Source: Abelmoschus esculentus
Lineage: Eukaryota > Streptophyta > Magnoliopsida > Malvales > Malvaceae
Direction: 5' to 3'
DNA length: 64,000 bases
Assembly (NCBI GenBank): GCA_035048815.1
Contig: JAUCBN010000043.1
Location: forward strand, 1,245,001 to 1,309,000
Every line of letters begins with the position of its first letter. Within the stretch, counting starts at the first letter, position 1. This document shows positions 1 through 10,910 of the stretch, piece by piece. The notes below the pieces were generated by a model. That model saw only the letters and a program-made list of their open reading frames with translations, did not search any database and had not been told where the DNA came from. Made by a program: the position numbers and the translations under genes.

Positions 1-515
1 AACGTCCACATCAGTTTCCCGTCAAATTTTTAACGGCGCAAGACCACTTTATATTAAAAAAGTTAGTCAATTGATCAATTTATAACATTTAATAGTCAAT
101 AGATGTAAAATATTATAGTTAAAGGACCATTTATATAGTTTACCCAAAATATTACCCCTCAGCTTTTACCATTAATCAAATAATAAATAATAGGTGATTA
201 TATGGATCGATAAACGATGAATTTTATATAAAAGTATAAATTTTAAAAAAATTATATTAAAAATTTAAAAGACGAAATCATAAAATTTTAAAAATATAAA
301 ATTAAATTATTAATTAAATAAATATATAAATTACGTGAACAATTTAATCCTACATCATTATTAATATCTAAAATAAAATCCTTTTATCTTTCCAAATTGT
401 GCATAAATTGGAAGCTATAAATTATAATCCCCCACACTTGAACCCTTTCCCTTTATCCTGATTCTTCCCTTTCTTTCCTCCACTTTCTCTTTCCCGTCGA
501 GTATATACTTTTTAC
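1..515. other. AT-rich upstream spacer
   Basis: No gene is visible. The first 170 bases contain phrases typical of dispersed plant repeats ('ttaaaggaccatttat'), and the remainder is very AT-rich. The last 100 bases become pyrimidine-rich (runs of ctttcc) and are probably the promoter and 5' leader of the small gene that starts at 546. Confidence 0.5.
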
Positions 516-545
516 GTGCGGAATTTTGTATATAGTTCGTTCGCC

Positions 546-890
546 ATGAGATCTTTCTTGGAGTGCGTATCATGCTGGAGCACAACGACGCATGAACAAT
601 CGATGACCGAGGAGGTAGTGACGGCGGCGGTGACACCCCTGAGGGAGGAGGAGACAAAGTCATTGATGCATGTGGACACCGAAGCAGCACCGAGGAGGAA
701 GACGACTAGGGTAAGAATGAGGGTAGGGTCGACGGGGACTATGTGGAAGCCCTCCTTGTGTTCGATAACGGAGGATAACATCGTGGCAGAAAAAAGAGAG
801 AAAACGCCGTCGAAAACTCCGACGACGACGAGAACCGTAGACAGGGTGGTGAAGAGGAAGAGTCCTTCATGGTCATGCCCGAAGCCATAG
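546..890 (+). CDS. small plant-specific uncharacterised protein
   Basis: A 114-residue open frame beginning MRSFLECVSCW. An in-frame upstream ATG at 516 would add ten residues, but the MRSFLECVSC start looks like the conserved N-terminus of a small plant family as I remember it. The protein has an N-terminal Cys pair, an acidic/threonine-rich middle, an Arg/Lys-rich patch (RRKTTRVRMRVG) and then the motif WKPSLCSITEDN, which recurs in uncharacterised plant proteins of about 100-130 residues. There is no signal peptide or membrane segment. Base composition is clearly more GC-rich than the flanks, which supports real coding. Just after the stop codon an ACACAG/GTAATT donor near 901 and a TTTGCAG acceptor near 1297 suggest an intron in the 3' UTR. 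No function can be assigned. Confidence 0.62.
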   Translation: MRSFLECVSCWSTTTHEQSMTEEVVTAAVTPLREEETKSLMHVDTEAAPRRKTTRVRMRVGSTGTMWKPSLCSITEDNIVAEKREKTPSKTPTTTRTVDRVVKRKSPSWSCPKP

Positions 891-2016
891 CAATGACACA
901 GGGTAATTTTTCTTTCTCATACTTTAAATATTTTATTTTTAAATAAAAATTGAGCTAAAATAATAATAAAAATAACATATAAAAATAAATGAATTATTTA
1001 CTTAATTAGTTGCTTTGTCAGCGTCGGGGAGATGTTTTGGGTGAGAAATTGATTTTCCCATTTATGTTTAATAAATGATGATAGCGAAAGTCAACGTTAT
1101 AAGAAAAGGAAGTGGAAGGACAAGGTGAAGTATGGATAAAATTAGGTTTGAAAATTCATTTTATTATTTAAAATACATTCATATATTCTTGAAAATTATT
1201 TTTTTGTATGAACACTAAAAATTTATTATTTTATTATATAATTTTAACTACGATAAATTATATTAAACTGAAGTATTGTTGTTGGTAAAATTTGCAGGCG
1301 GAGTTCGGTTCCAGTGATTTTACCGACGTTTTCTCCTACACCTTTCATGTTTTGAAGAATCTTCCGTATTGTACAGATGTAATAGTCGTAGGGGTTACAA
1401 ACGAACAAATGTTCCGTGAATTATTCGGATTAAATAAAATCAAAATTTGCTTTTAATCTGTATGATTTGAACTGACCAAACTAGTTCCATTGTAACGAAT
1501 AACAACATCCTTTTAATTATATACGAAAAATCATTTTTATTATGAATTTTAATTAGCCGCCTTTGTTTGCACATGGATAGACTTTAGCCGACAAATTTTA
1601 TAGATTTTTATGGACATTTTTTTCCTCTCATTTCTCTACTTAGCCGCGATGGTTGATTCATAAACACATAATTTTCATATTTTTATTGAAAGAATCGACC
1701 TTCACGGAATACGACATCAGCCGAAATTTGAGGTTCTGTCAACCAAGTTCAACAGTGGTTCTGTAGGAGTAGAGAGATTTCCATTAATTTTTTAATTATT
1801 CATATTCGATTCATTAATTGACTAATCCGAAACGTCTTTGATTTTGATTTCTCATTCCATCAGTACATATTAAAAATAGTTTGGCCTTACCAATGTGATC
1901 TTGTTCTCTTACGGACAATTCTTGGTATGTCTCCATTTCTGTTGCAGACAACAATCCCATTTTCAATGTTTAAATGAAGCTGCCATGTGAGGATATTTGA
2001 CAAATTGTTTCAAGTT
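891..2016. other. 3' UTR of the small gene and convergent spacer
   Basis: Bases about 901-1297 look like an intron within the 3' UTR. The following GC-richer stretch (about 1298-1400) may be the last non-coding exon, with an AATAAAATCAAA polyadenylation-like signal near 1432. The rest is AT-rich and carries the 3' end of the transporter gene on the other strand. No other gene is seen. Confidence 0.4.
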
Positions 2017-4492
2017 TCAAGCAATTTCCCCATCTGCTAGTCCTGTCATTGTGTCATACAATGGCTTGTGTAGTGTCTCTGGTAAATAATATGCCAGCAT
2101 TCCTCCGATCAATCCACATACCCCAAACACCATGAACGGAAAACCGCCGCCGAGAACCACCACGAATGGTGCCAATATAGCTCCCATTTGAGCTGCCTGA
2201 GTTACACATCCGAGTGCTGCGTTTCTCACCACTGTAGGGAAGAGCTCCGCCGTGTAGATGAACAATAAATTGTATGTCCCGGCCATGCCGAATATCCCTA
2301 GAATTCCACAACACACTCTTGTTACTTTCCATATTCCTACATTTCCCATCATGCTCCCCATGAAGCAAAATAGTGCACTAAACCATTGTGTCCCGATCGC
2401 CAACGGCTTCCTTCCGAATCTGTCTAATAGAACTGCTGTTATGGCGAATGCCGGCATTTCGGCAACTGCATTGACGATGACGGTGAGGTAAAGGTTTGTC
2501 TCGAGGTTGACGACGTTTAAGCTAAGGCCATAGTACACAACAGAGCAGGCGAAATTGATCCCCACTGCTAGGAATAGTCGAATACGAGTGATTGGTGATC
2601 GGATTACGTCTATGATAGAACCATTGATTGCTTCTTTATCTACTGTTGTTTCTTTCCAATTTTGATTACCATTCGAACCATCATTAGCTTCGTCATCCAG
2701 TGCTAGGGTGACTCCATCAGGAAGGTGATGTCCGTTGGACTTAGCAATGGATCGCATAATTTTCATCGCTTCGTTCGATTTTCCGTGAACGAGGTACCAC
2801 CGAGGGGATTCGGAGATGAAAGGAATCACCAGGACAAGGAAAAGGATAGAAGGAACAGAGGAGGCAACATAAAGTGCACGCCATGTTCGGAAAACATAAG
2901 CTATGCCAGAGAGTAATGCAATTCCTCCCGAAAAGAAATAGAACGTCGACATTCCAGCAACACCGCGTTTCGTTGGACCGACAGGTTCGGTGGCAAGGAC
3001 AAAGGCACATAGACCGACACCTCCGGTACTGAATCCAGTTACAAAACGGAGCATGGCATACGTAATATAGTCCGGGGCTAATGATGTAAGGCAACCAAAT
3101 ATAGCATTCAAGATGCAAACCGCGGTTAAGGAACCTTTTCTCCCGAGTTTGGAGTCTGATAGATGACCAAATACACCAGCACCTGAAAATATTCGAACCA
3201 AAATCGAATTTAGCCATGGATTTAAATGAACATACAGAATCATCTACAACAAAAAAAACAAATTAAACAAAGATCAATTGGGTTGTAACTTGCTGGTACA
3301 GGACAAAGAAAACCTCAGAAAAATAAAATAAAAATAAAGTTCTGCTAATTACATTCTGAAAAGCATCTGGATTTTCTCTCCTTGGGACAATGCTTTTTAT
3401 AACACACTATTCTTAGAACGACAAGAGACGTGGTTGATTTCATAATGTAAGAACGACAATAATTAATAGGTGCAGCATTCAACATTTAAAGGTCTTGGAA
3501 TTCTGCTGAAATGTGAACCTGGGGTTTAAACCGAGTTGGTCCTAAACAGCTACTCTGTCATTTTGTAATAAATTAAGGTAGGGTTTGACCCATAATAAAT
3601 TATATTTTTATATCCAACATGTGCGCGAGATTTGGAAATCATATGAGTTGGTGGGAGAAGCTTCAAGTGGCAGATTAAAAAATTTGCTCATTAAAAAGAC
3701 AACTGCGACTTTGCCTGCTGTATAGTTATATAATATTGTTATATGCATAAATAAGTTATCCCCGCCGCTTGCTTGAATACATTTAAGTTCTTATAATATG
3801 CATTTGCTTAATCTGAATGCTTATCAATAAAGATGTTACATTTACCGGTTTGATTCGTATAGCATACTCTTCTTTGTTTTTCCTATTGTTTCTTGGATTT
3901 TCAGGTCCACAAAAGCATAAACTGGAACCATGTGACAGCAAAGATTGCCTTTTTAAAAACACCAAATTAAGGTAATCTTAAGCCAATTCGGAAAACATTA
4001 TTGAAACAGACAGGAAGATAAGGACGAAAGAGAAGCAGGAGCTGTAAAAGACTTACCAATCATGCAGCCGCCAAAAAACAAGGCCTGGACAAGCCCGATC
4101 TTGTATTTCTCCCCACAGACCAGTCCCCACTGAGACACCGTAGAGATCCCCGGACCACCTTCCCATTCCCACGACCCCCGTTCCAACCCACAGACACTGC
4201 TCCGGTTCTCATTGCACCCTGACTCCGATCCTCCAACGCACCGCCAACCAGGCTCCCGGTCGGCGAATATCATCACCATCGTATGGAAAGCTTCTAGCGC
4301 CCAAGCCAAATTCGTTAACACGAAGTGTTTGAGTTGCCAGTACCCGAACTCTCCACAGTAGGTCTGTAGCATGTCGTCTATGCAAATCTTCTTGACTTCG
4401 GATCCGAGCCTGGGTTCTTTGGATGGAACCAGCAGAGGTGAACCTAACGAAGAATCATGGCTACTGGGATCTGATTCTCTCGAGTTAGCCAT
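2017..4492 (-). CDS. OCT4: organic cation/carnitine transporter 4-like (MFS)
   Basis: Two exons, complement(2017..3182, 4057..4492), encode 533 residues. The junction rebuilds a Gly codon (ATTG/GTAAGT donor, TTTTCAG acceptor) within CMIGAGVFGHLSD, exactly as expected for the family. The protein is a 12-TM major facilitator. The motif CGEFGYWQLKHF precedes TM1 (WALEAFHTMVMIFAD), then comes a Cys-rich extracytosolic loop, the MFS loop motif SDSKLGRKG near residue 153, ESPRW near 268, a second loop motif LDRFGRKP near 396, and LPETLHKPLYDTM at the C-terminus. Arabidopsis OCT-type carriers move carnitine, polyamines or other organic cations across the plasma or vacuolar membrane; the substrate here is not evident from sequence. 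The closest match I recall is AtOCT4 rather than OCT1-3. The first codon is the ATG at 4492; the frame stays open slightly upstream but with no ATG. Confidence 0.93.
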
Positions 4493-6433
4493 CACTGCAC
4501 TAAGATGTGCCTGTATTTGTTTCTTCTCTGGTTTTTCCCCCTGGTTGGGTTTATTTTAGAGCTATTTTTGTTAACGTAGGAGTCTCTATATATAGGGAAG
4601 TTTGTAAATTGTAATAGGATAAACTACCGTATAGGTCACTCAAGTATTAATAAAATTACATTTGGTCATTTATTTATTAAGAATTATAAATAAATCATTT
4701 AATTAAAAATTTAATTATAAATATTAATTAAATGATCTAATTATAATTAGATTATTATTGTTTAATAATTAAATGATTTAAATAAAAATATTTTCTAATT
4801 GAATGATCTCTACTCTAATTTTCCTATTGTACTATGAGTTTGTGCGTTGTAGATGAGGTGTGATGTGGTGGGGTTGACACGTGAAGACTTATCTATTCAT
4901 TACCTTGGTGGGCAGGACACATGGAAAGGAAAAGGATGGTAATTTGGAGAATGAAATTACATTTTAATGATAAATTTGTAAATTTTTTATAAATAATTAT
5001 AGAAATAAATAAGATGTAAATTGGTATGACAGGTTCGTTTTTTTATAAATGTTATCAAATTTTTATTAAATCTAAAAAATTATCATTGTATCATATTTAA
5101 GAAATAAAATAATAGGATTAAACAACTTCAAAATTTTTACAATCCAAAAATAATAAAAAATATCTTATAGAGATAAGTATACCCAGAGACGGAGCTGTGT
5201 AAGTAATAGGAAGGGCTGTTGCCCTTCCCAAAATTTTTGGTATAGTTACAATTTTAGTCTTTTTTAGTTTAAATGTTAATTAAATAGGGTTTTTGTCCCT
5301 CCCAATTTTTAAATTTAAAGGTTTAATAGACTCTTGTCCCTCCCAATATTAAATCCTAACTTCGTCCCTAAGTATATCAATAAAATTTAGAGGCTTTCGG
5401 AATTTTCTCGTCTCTATCTAAACGAGACGCATAAGAAAAAAAGGAGTTGTACATTATCCAAATTATCATACAAAAAGTATTGCTACTCATGACTGATTTC
5501 GTCGGTAAACAAATTATCTAACTGAATGAGGATATAACTTTCTAAGTGACCACCGATAAAAACATAAATCATAAACTATCAAACTAGCGTCGATTGAATC
5601 TCTGTGCATGCGAATAATAATCGATCGTTAGGGTATGCTAAAACATGCCACAAAGACAGATGAATCAAAACACAAAATAAAAACAAAAACATATTATACA
5701 GATAGAAAAAATATATCATAATGACAGAAAAAACGTACTATAAAAATAAAAATTCTTATTAAAATTGAAAACAAAAACAAAAAATAATAGTTTCAATGGT
5801 CAACGATCGATATTAAAATTGATTGTCAATTACCGATTAAAGTGATTCAACAAAGTAAAAAACTGTTATAGAAAAAAATGGAGAGAAAAGTGAGGAGCAA
5901 CTGGGGTTTTTTTCGGAACCAATTTTAATGACATGTTCGTTTTCTTCTGTACTCGTAGATTCAACCGAATAGATATAGTGGTTCGGACGAAATATTGTTG
6001 GTGTTGATGAATCAGATGGACATGACATTTTAGTTTCAAAGTAGTCGGTCCTTTTGGTATCTGTAAGAGGTTGATAGTTGTCTGGTTTCCATTGGGTCTT
6101 CTGCAACAGTTTTGATACAGTCTGTAAGAAAAGATGGGATATTCCAGGTCTTTGTTGGAGGAAGAGGGTTCACACAGATTCATTCATGAACTAATTTAAG
6201 CTTTGATGTACGTTTAGTCGAAAATATACATAAATAATAAAAAATATTGATTTGTTCGAGTCTAAAATTTAAAAAAAAATTAAAGAGTAAATAACTTTAA
6301 TATTTTTAGCCAAAATATTAATTTTTTTAACCTATAAAGACTCATGTTCTTTGCTAAGGTCAGTGACTTAAAATAAGTTTTTTAAATTATCTCATTAAAA
6401 TTTAACCATTTTTAAAATATACTTAAATTGTTT
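4493..6433. other. AT-rich spacer with degraded repeats
   Basis: The first 150 bases are the OCT4 promoter/leader, with a TATATATAGG stretch near 4588. After that come AT-rich repeats, including 'tcactcaagtattaataaaattac' near 4636, and a small hAT-like MITE (listed separately). A weak antisense open frame at 5866-6183 has no recognisable domain and lies in dispersed-repeat-like sequence (cgatcgatattaaaattg). No gene is supported. Confidence 0.4.
5184..5370. mobile_element. hAT-like MITE (CAGAGACGG ends)
   Basis: About 187 bp bounded by imperfect inverted ends: CAGAGACGGAGCT on the left, and AACTTCGTCCCTA on the right (reverse complement TAGGGACGAAGTT). The flanks agtatacc (5176-5183) and agtatatc (5371-5378) match at 7 of 8 positions, as expected for an 8-bp hAT target duplication. 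The interior includes 'cccttcccaaaattttt' and repeated 'ttgtccctcccaa' phrases, common in non-autonomous plant elements of this type. There is no coding capacity. Confidence 0.65.
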
Positions 6434-6795
6434 TATATAACATCTCTTAAAAGAATATTTTTTCCCCTAAAATTATATGAAAAATCAAGAAAAGATAATT
6501 TACGTGTGATACAAGTAATCTAGATAAATGTGCATTTGTTAGGTTTAAAGATAAATAAGGTATTTTTAATACCTAAAGATAATAGCTTTGGACGTGCACG
6601 TAATTACGGGAAAATATATAACATCTCTTAAAAGAATATTTTTTTCCCTAAAATTATATGAAAAATCAAGAAAAGATAATTTACGTGTGATACAAGTAAT
6701 CTAGATAAATGTGCATTTGTTAGGTTTAAAGATAAATAAGGTATTTTTAATACCTAAAGATAATAGCTTTGGACGTGCACGTAATTACGGGAAAA
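6434..6795. repeat. 181-bp direct tandem duplication
   Basis: Two adjacent copies, 6434-6614 and 6615-6795, have a period of exactly 181 bp. The only difference I see is one base in the early T/C run (tttttcccc versus ttttttccc). Each copy holds the phrases 'gataatttacgtgtgatac' and 'gctttggacgtgcacgtaat', so ACGTG-type bZIP/bHLH core motifs are doubled. Confidence 0.95.
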
Positions 6796-6911
6796 TATAT
6801 TTTTTTATAATTTTTTTAAATATTTTAATATTAAAAAATTAAATTTTAAATTATAAAAAGTTAAAAATATATTTAAGAAGTTTGTATTTACTTCATGGGA
6901 TACTATATCAT

Positions 6912-7372
6912 TCATGAGTCTAATAAAATGGGTGTGCTACTGTGTATTAGGGTCTCTAGAAATCCATGCGAAAGCATCTTCGGTTGTAACATCTCCATTT
7001 CCGACATCCGGAGTGGTCGCAGGCATCGGGATAGCCATAGCCACCGGTAACCGTTGCAAGTGCCATGTACTCCTCCAAGGATTCGACTCCTGGCGTACGA
7101 CAATCGCTGATTCCACGCGCCTCTCTAGACTGTTTGAAACAATCTCCAGAATGGGTGAGCGTTGACCTTTGCATAAAAATGATACAGGTGATAAGCAGAA
7201 CAGATCCCTCAATATTCTTGCACCATCTAATCCTATCAAAGTGAGTAAGATTAACAAAAGGAAACTGATGATTTGCCTAACGGTATGCGAAAATGTCAGC
7301 CGTTTTCGGTTTATAAGGTTGTTACCTACGAAAAATGAACTGATTATTTCGTTGTCTACCTTTGTATGAATC
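6912..7372. other. 3' flank/3' UTR of the GRAS gene
   Basis: Moderately GC-rich sequence directly downstream of the GRAS stop codon. Long antisense open frames run through it (for example 6937-7446), but none matches a family I know, and the longest simply overlaps the GRAS 3' end. It is most likely 3' UTR plus flank. It contains the first copy of an 81-bp repeat (7091-7171). Confidence 0.45.
7091..7171 (+). repeat. 81-bp perfect direct repeat, copy 1
   Basis: The segment starting tggcgtacgacaatcgctg and ending gcgttgacctttg recurs without a mismatch at 10270-10350, in the same orientation. This copy lies about 200-280 bp past the stop codon of the GRAS gene, inside a longer stretch of similar base composition, so it is probably the original copy. 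Confidence 0.95.
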
Positions 7373-9142
7373 TCAGCTGCTGACACAGTGCCAAGCAGAA
7401 GCTGATATGAGGTTCCTATCTTTCCATCCCAATAACATGGCACCATCCTTCTCCACTAGTGTATAATGTTCAGAGTAACACTTCAGCAGGCTTCGCATCA
7501 CCGAATTGACGTAAGAGCTTAAAGGGTATTGCCGAAATCCTGCCATTGTTAGCCTAGACTTCCACTTACCGAAGAGCTCGTGGCGTTCGACCCTCTCTCC
7601 TCCCTCGCAAGCAATGACGTTCACGATATCTCTGGCCAGGCAATGTTGCTCCACGTTGACTCGTTCCTTTCTGTCCCTTGGTAGTGTCTCATCTATGGAC
7701 TCGAATATTGCCGAGTAGTATTCCAGAGTCTCGATGAATCTAGGGAGGAAAGGGGCTGTGTTCGTGTTTGATTCTTGCTCTACCAATGTGGTGACCTTGG
7801 GAGAAAGTGACTTCACCATTCGTAGAAGCCCGTCCCTAGGATTGTTCACGTCAACGCTCTCGTCAGGGGTGTGATGGAGCTGCAGTGGGAAATTGACAGC
7901 AAGAGCCTCTCCTGGCCTGACATCAAGCATGTCCCTTGTGATATCTACTGCAAAAACCGGCATTCCTTGAAACTCAACTGGAATATTGAACTTCTCAGAT
8001 AGAACTGCAAAACGTCTTTCGACAGCTTCCAATCCACCACCACGAGCATATTTAGAAAGAGGATCATCAATTCCTGTAATCCGAACATAAGGAGCTCCAC
8101 CCGGTCTGGCTGCAAGTGCCTGCAAGAGAGTCACCCATTGTGTTCCCTGAGCAATCTGGAAATCAATAATGTGAATGTGATCTTCCGTTCGGCATGCTTC
8201 AGCAATGGCCCCATTGGCTACCATGTAGCCGAACTTTAAGTACGGGGAGATTTCATACAGGATTTGCATGTAGGAGAGCAAGTCCTTGCCTTCAGGCTCT
8301 CGGCAACGAAGGGCATGATAAATGCTAGACCCCGATGCTTCCTTCCTTGCCACCAAACCTTCCACCATGTAAGCACCAAGACGCTGGATTGGTTCCCCAG
8401 TGATAGACACAGCATCCTTAGCCCTCGTAATCAACTCATCAAATTCAACCATATTGTTTGCAGAGAGGGCTTTAGCACAAGCAACCAGCAACTGCTTCAG
8501 ATTGCTGGATGGAATACCCTGCAGAAACAAACCCTCGATTGATCTATGACGTTTCTCAACGTGAACAACTTCAGTTGACTTCCTATAGCTAGCGACAAAG
8601 GATGTCTGAGGCCGAAGAACCAAAGATTCTTGGCACTCCTGACCCCATGCCCTAAATCGCTGTCCGGTTGTATGTGGTCTACTACTTTCTCCACGGGAAA
8701 CACCAGGGGCGGTTATCTTTTCGTCTTCATCGGGTGCCATGAGTGCATTCTCCAATTCCTGCAAAGTGTATGTTACTTTGTGGCCAGAATTAGAATCTTG
8801 TGCGTAAGAAGTTCCAGCAGATTTGAATAGCAAGCTTTCACTCCTGCAGTCCAGAGAGGGACTCAATCTATGAAAATAAGTGTTGGATTCAAGTGAAAAG
8901 TTGCAAGAAGGGCCAAGTCCATAGAGATTCTCCGTAGAGCTACGCTGCTCTAGGCTGTCACTCAATGTGGTGTTGGTATCACAATCAAATGGAGTCGAAA
9001 AGGGTGAGTTGGGTGAGTTTCCTATGTCAGATTTCAAAGAACTAAACTGCTTGTTAGGTATTGAAGGAAAAGTTGAATAAGAGATCGAATTCGATATGCC
9101 AGCACCAGTCACACCATATCCGAAAAGCTGGTGCGAGTCCAT
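7373..9142 (-). CDS. GRAS-family transcriptional regulator, PAT1/SCL branch
   Basis: A single coding exon of 589 residues. The N-terminal third is low-complexity, Ser/Asn-rich and variable. It is followed by the PAT1-branch motif YTLQELENALMAPDEDE. The GRAS domain fills roughly residues 212-588: first leucine-rich region (LKQLLVACAKALS), VHIID block as IHIIDFQIAQGTQW near 320, second leucine-rich region, PFYRE-type block, and a SAW block ending GWKDRNLISASAWHC. PAT1-branch members (PAT1, SCL5, SCL13, SCL21, rice CIGR) act in phytochrome signalling and chitin/gibberellin responses as nuclear co-regulators. The length and the MDSHQLFGYGV start resemble proteins annotated as chitin-inducible gibberellin-responsive or SCL5-like; I cannot choose a single orthologue. 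A 5' UTR intron is likely (donor AAG/GTAAAC near 9890, acceptor TTTTTGCAG near 9299). Confidence 0.93.
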   Translation of the reverse strand: MDSHQLFGYGVTGAGISNSISYSTFPSIPNKQFSSLKSDIGNSPNSPFSTPFDCDTNTTLSDSLEQRSSTENLYGLGPSCNFSLESNTYFHRLSPSLDCRSESLLFKSAGTSYAQDSNSGHKVTYTLQELENALMAPDEDEKITAPGVSRGESSRPHTTGQRFRAWGQECQESLVLRPQTSFVASYRKSTEVVHVEKRHRSIEGLFLQGIPSSNLKQLLVACAKALSANNMVEFDELITRAKDAVSITGEPIQRLGAYMVEGLVARKEASGSSIYHALRCREPEGKDLLSYMQILYEISPYLKFGYMVANGAIAEACRTEDHIHIIDFQIAQGTQWVTLLQALAARPGGAPYVRITGIDDPLSKYARGGGLEAVERRFAVLSEKFNIPVEFQGMPVFAVDITRDMLDVRPGEALAVNFPLQLHHTPDESVDVNNPRDGLLRMVKSLSPKVTTLVEQESNTNTAPFLPRFIETLEYYSAIFESIDETLPRDRKERVNVEQHCLARDIVNVIACEGGERVERHELFGKWKSRLTMAGFRQYPLSSYVNSVMRSLLKCYSEHYTLVEKDGAMLLGWKDRNLISASAWHCVSS

Positions 9143-10077
9143 ACTATGAGTTTGGCATCAACTTTCCAAGACGATGATGATATCTCAAGAAATTTTTAGG
9201 AAGTTAAAAAGACAGGATTCTCAACCATTTCGTCACAATAACTATGAGAAACATCAACACTACAATTGAAGTTATGCCTTCATGAAAACAAAATTGATCT
9301 GCAAAAACAATGCAAAGAACAGTTAAATTCTGCATGTTCTGAGTTTTGCGTACACCAAATCAGACCTAAAAAGAGAGGGAAATCCAGATTGAAGAGCTAA
9401 AGCCATGTTCATACATATATTCTATGTTGCAGCAAGAACCTAGATGCTAAAAATTACACCATAACAACACAATAAAAGTAGCTTGATTAACTTCCAACAA
9501 AATGAACAACAAAGACATACTAATCCTATAGTCTCCCAAAACAACAGAACTAAATATTTTATATAAATAATCCAGAAAGATGGAATTTTTTACTCTCTTT
9601 TCCAATGAAAAACTGAAATAAAAGTTTCCCATAAAAAGGAAATAAAATGCTAATAAAAGAAACTTTTGTTTACTTAATGAAAATTAAAATGTAAGCACTT
9701 CAAAATTAAAATACCATAGTTTCTTCAATCCATATACCAAGCACTTAAAGTCAGCTTCTTTTTCATTTCCCATTTCCCAGCGAACTAACACAAACAAAAA
9801 TGAAAACCCAGAAACAAATATGAAGAATCTAATACAAATAAAGTAAAACATCACACACAAAAATCAATTTTAATACAGAATTTGAAAAGTTTACCTTAAA
9901 AATCTTGTTTTCGAGGAAGCAAAAATCAAAACCCAAACCTCCAAATTTAAAAATAAACAAATAAATAAAAAATCTTATTCTTTCAGTAAGACTTGGAGGG
10001 TTTTTTTTTTAAATCTTTTTTCGAAGTTTTGAATTTGAAGAAACAAAGAATGAAGCAGGCGAGTCATGTGTTTATAG
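9143..10077 (-). promoter_or_regulatory. 5' UTR, leader intron and TATA box of the GRAS gene
   Basis: Read on the minus strand, CTATAAAC at about 10070-10077 is a good TATA box, giving a transcription start near 10040. A leader exon would run to about 9891 and end AAG/GTAAAC. Candidate acceptors are TTTTTGCAG near 9299 and CTTTTTAG near 9366. Leader introns are common in this GRAS branch. Short open frames inside (for example 9447-9632) have no protein-like features. Confidence 0.5.
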
Positions 10078-10269
10078 GAGGGGAAACAGGGGAGGGGACG
10101 ATGATTTAACGGAATTTTCATCGTTTAGACGAAAATTGTAACGGTAACCGTTTTTCGTATTTCGTACTGCGTGATTTAACGGCGTTAAAGATAAACTAAC
10201 GGGGCCGCCGACCATGTTCACACGTTCGGACAACATTCTTTGATATTTCCTTTTTTTTCTTGAAATGCG

Positions 10270-10350
10270 TGGCGTACGACAATCGCTGATTCCACGCGCC
10301 TCTCTAGACTGTTTGAAACAATCTCCAGAATGGGTGAGCGTTGACCTTTG
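10270..10350 (+). repeat. 81-bp perfect direct repeat, copy 2
   Basis: Identical over 81 bases to 7091-7171. Here it sits abruptly in T- and AT-rich DNA about 200 bp upstream of the inferred TATA box of the GRAS gene, so it looks inserted. The pair brackets the whole transcription unit. Confidence 0.95.
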
Positions 10351-10639
10351 ACTAAAATTTTAAAAAAAAAGTCGAGTATTTATTTTTCATTTAAGTCAAA
10401 TATAGATTTTTTAATTTTGATATTATTATAAATAATATAAGAGTTGTCTAAAATATTATAAAATAAAAATATGTTTTATTATTTTTAAATAATTAATTTA
10501 ATATTTTATTAAATTAACTATTAACTATTATGTTATTATTTTATATAAAAAAACTTTAAATATAATTAAAACAATAAAAATTAATCACTAACTTTTAAGA
10601 TTATTATATAAAAAAATATTAATTTCATTATATATAAGA

Positions 10640-10910
10640 ATAGAGTGAGTGTTTTGCACGATAAGAAAGGAGCGTGGAACTTGAGGAAGTCGGGCGGGCG
10701 TGTTTGACTGATGACGCTCACGTGATCTGCGCATTACGTTTGCCGAGACCCTCCGTGTAAAAACTGAAAGCAGCGACCCGCTGGACGACGGCTAGCAGTT
10801 CCACGTCGGATAATTTAAACACGTGGCTGAAGTACGGGTGTTATCTGTCGCTCTCTTTAGCTTACGTGGCAAGCTGTGGTTCAATCCTCGAAAAGTAAGA
10901 TGATTACATG
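10640..10910. promoter_or_regulatory. GC-rich island with clustered ACGT-core motifs
   Basis: About 230 bp of distinctly GC-richer sequence in AT-rich DNA. It holds CACGTG palindromes at 10719-10724 and 10820-10825, TACGTGGC at 10863-10870, TGACG near 10712 and TTGACT near 10704. These are G-box/ABRE and W-box type cores. No open frame explains the composition. It could be a distal regulatory module of the GRAS gene, or the remnant of another promoter or gene. Confidence 0.4.

Noticed and set aside
6937..7446. Antisense open frame of 169 codons next to the GRAS gene
   Set aside because: It overlaps the GRAS 3' end in another frame, matches no known family, and is best explained as 3' UTR/flank.
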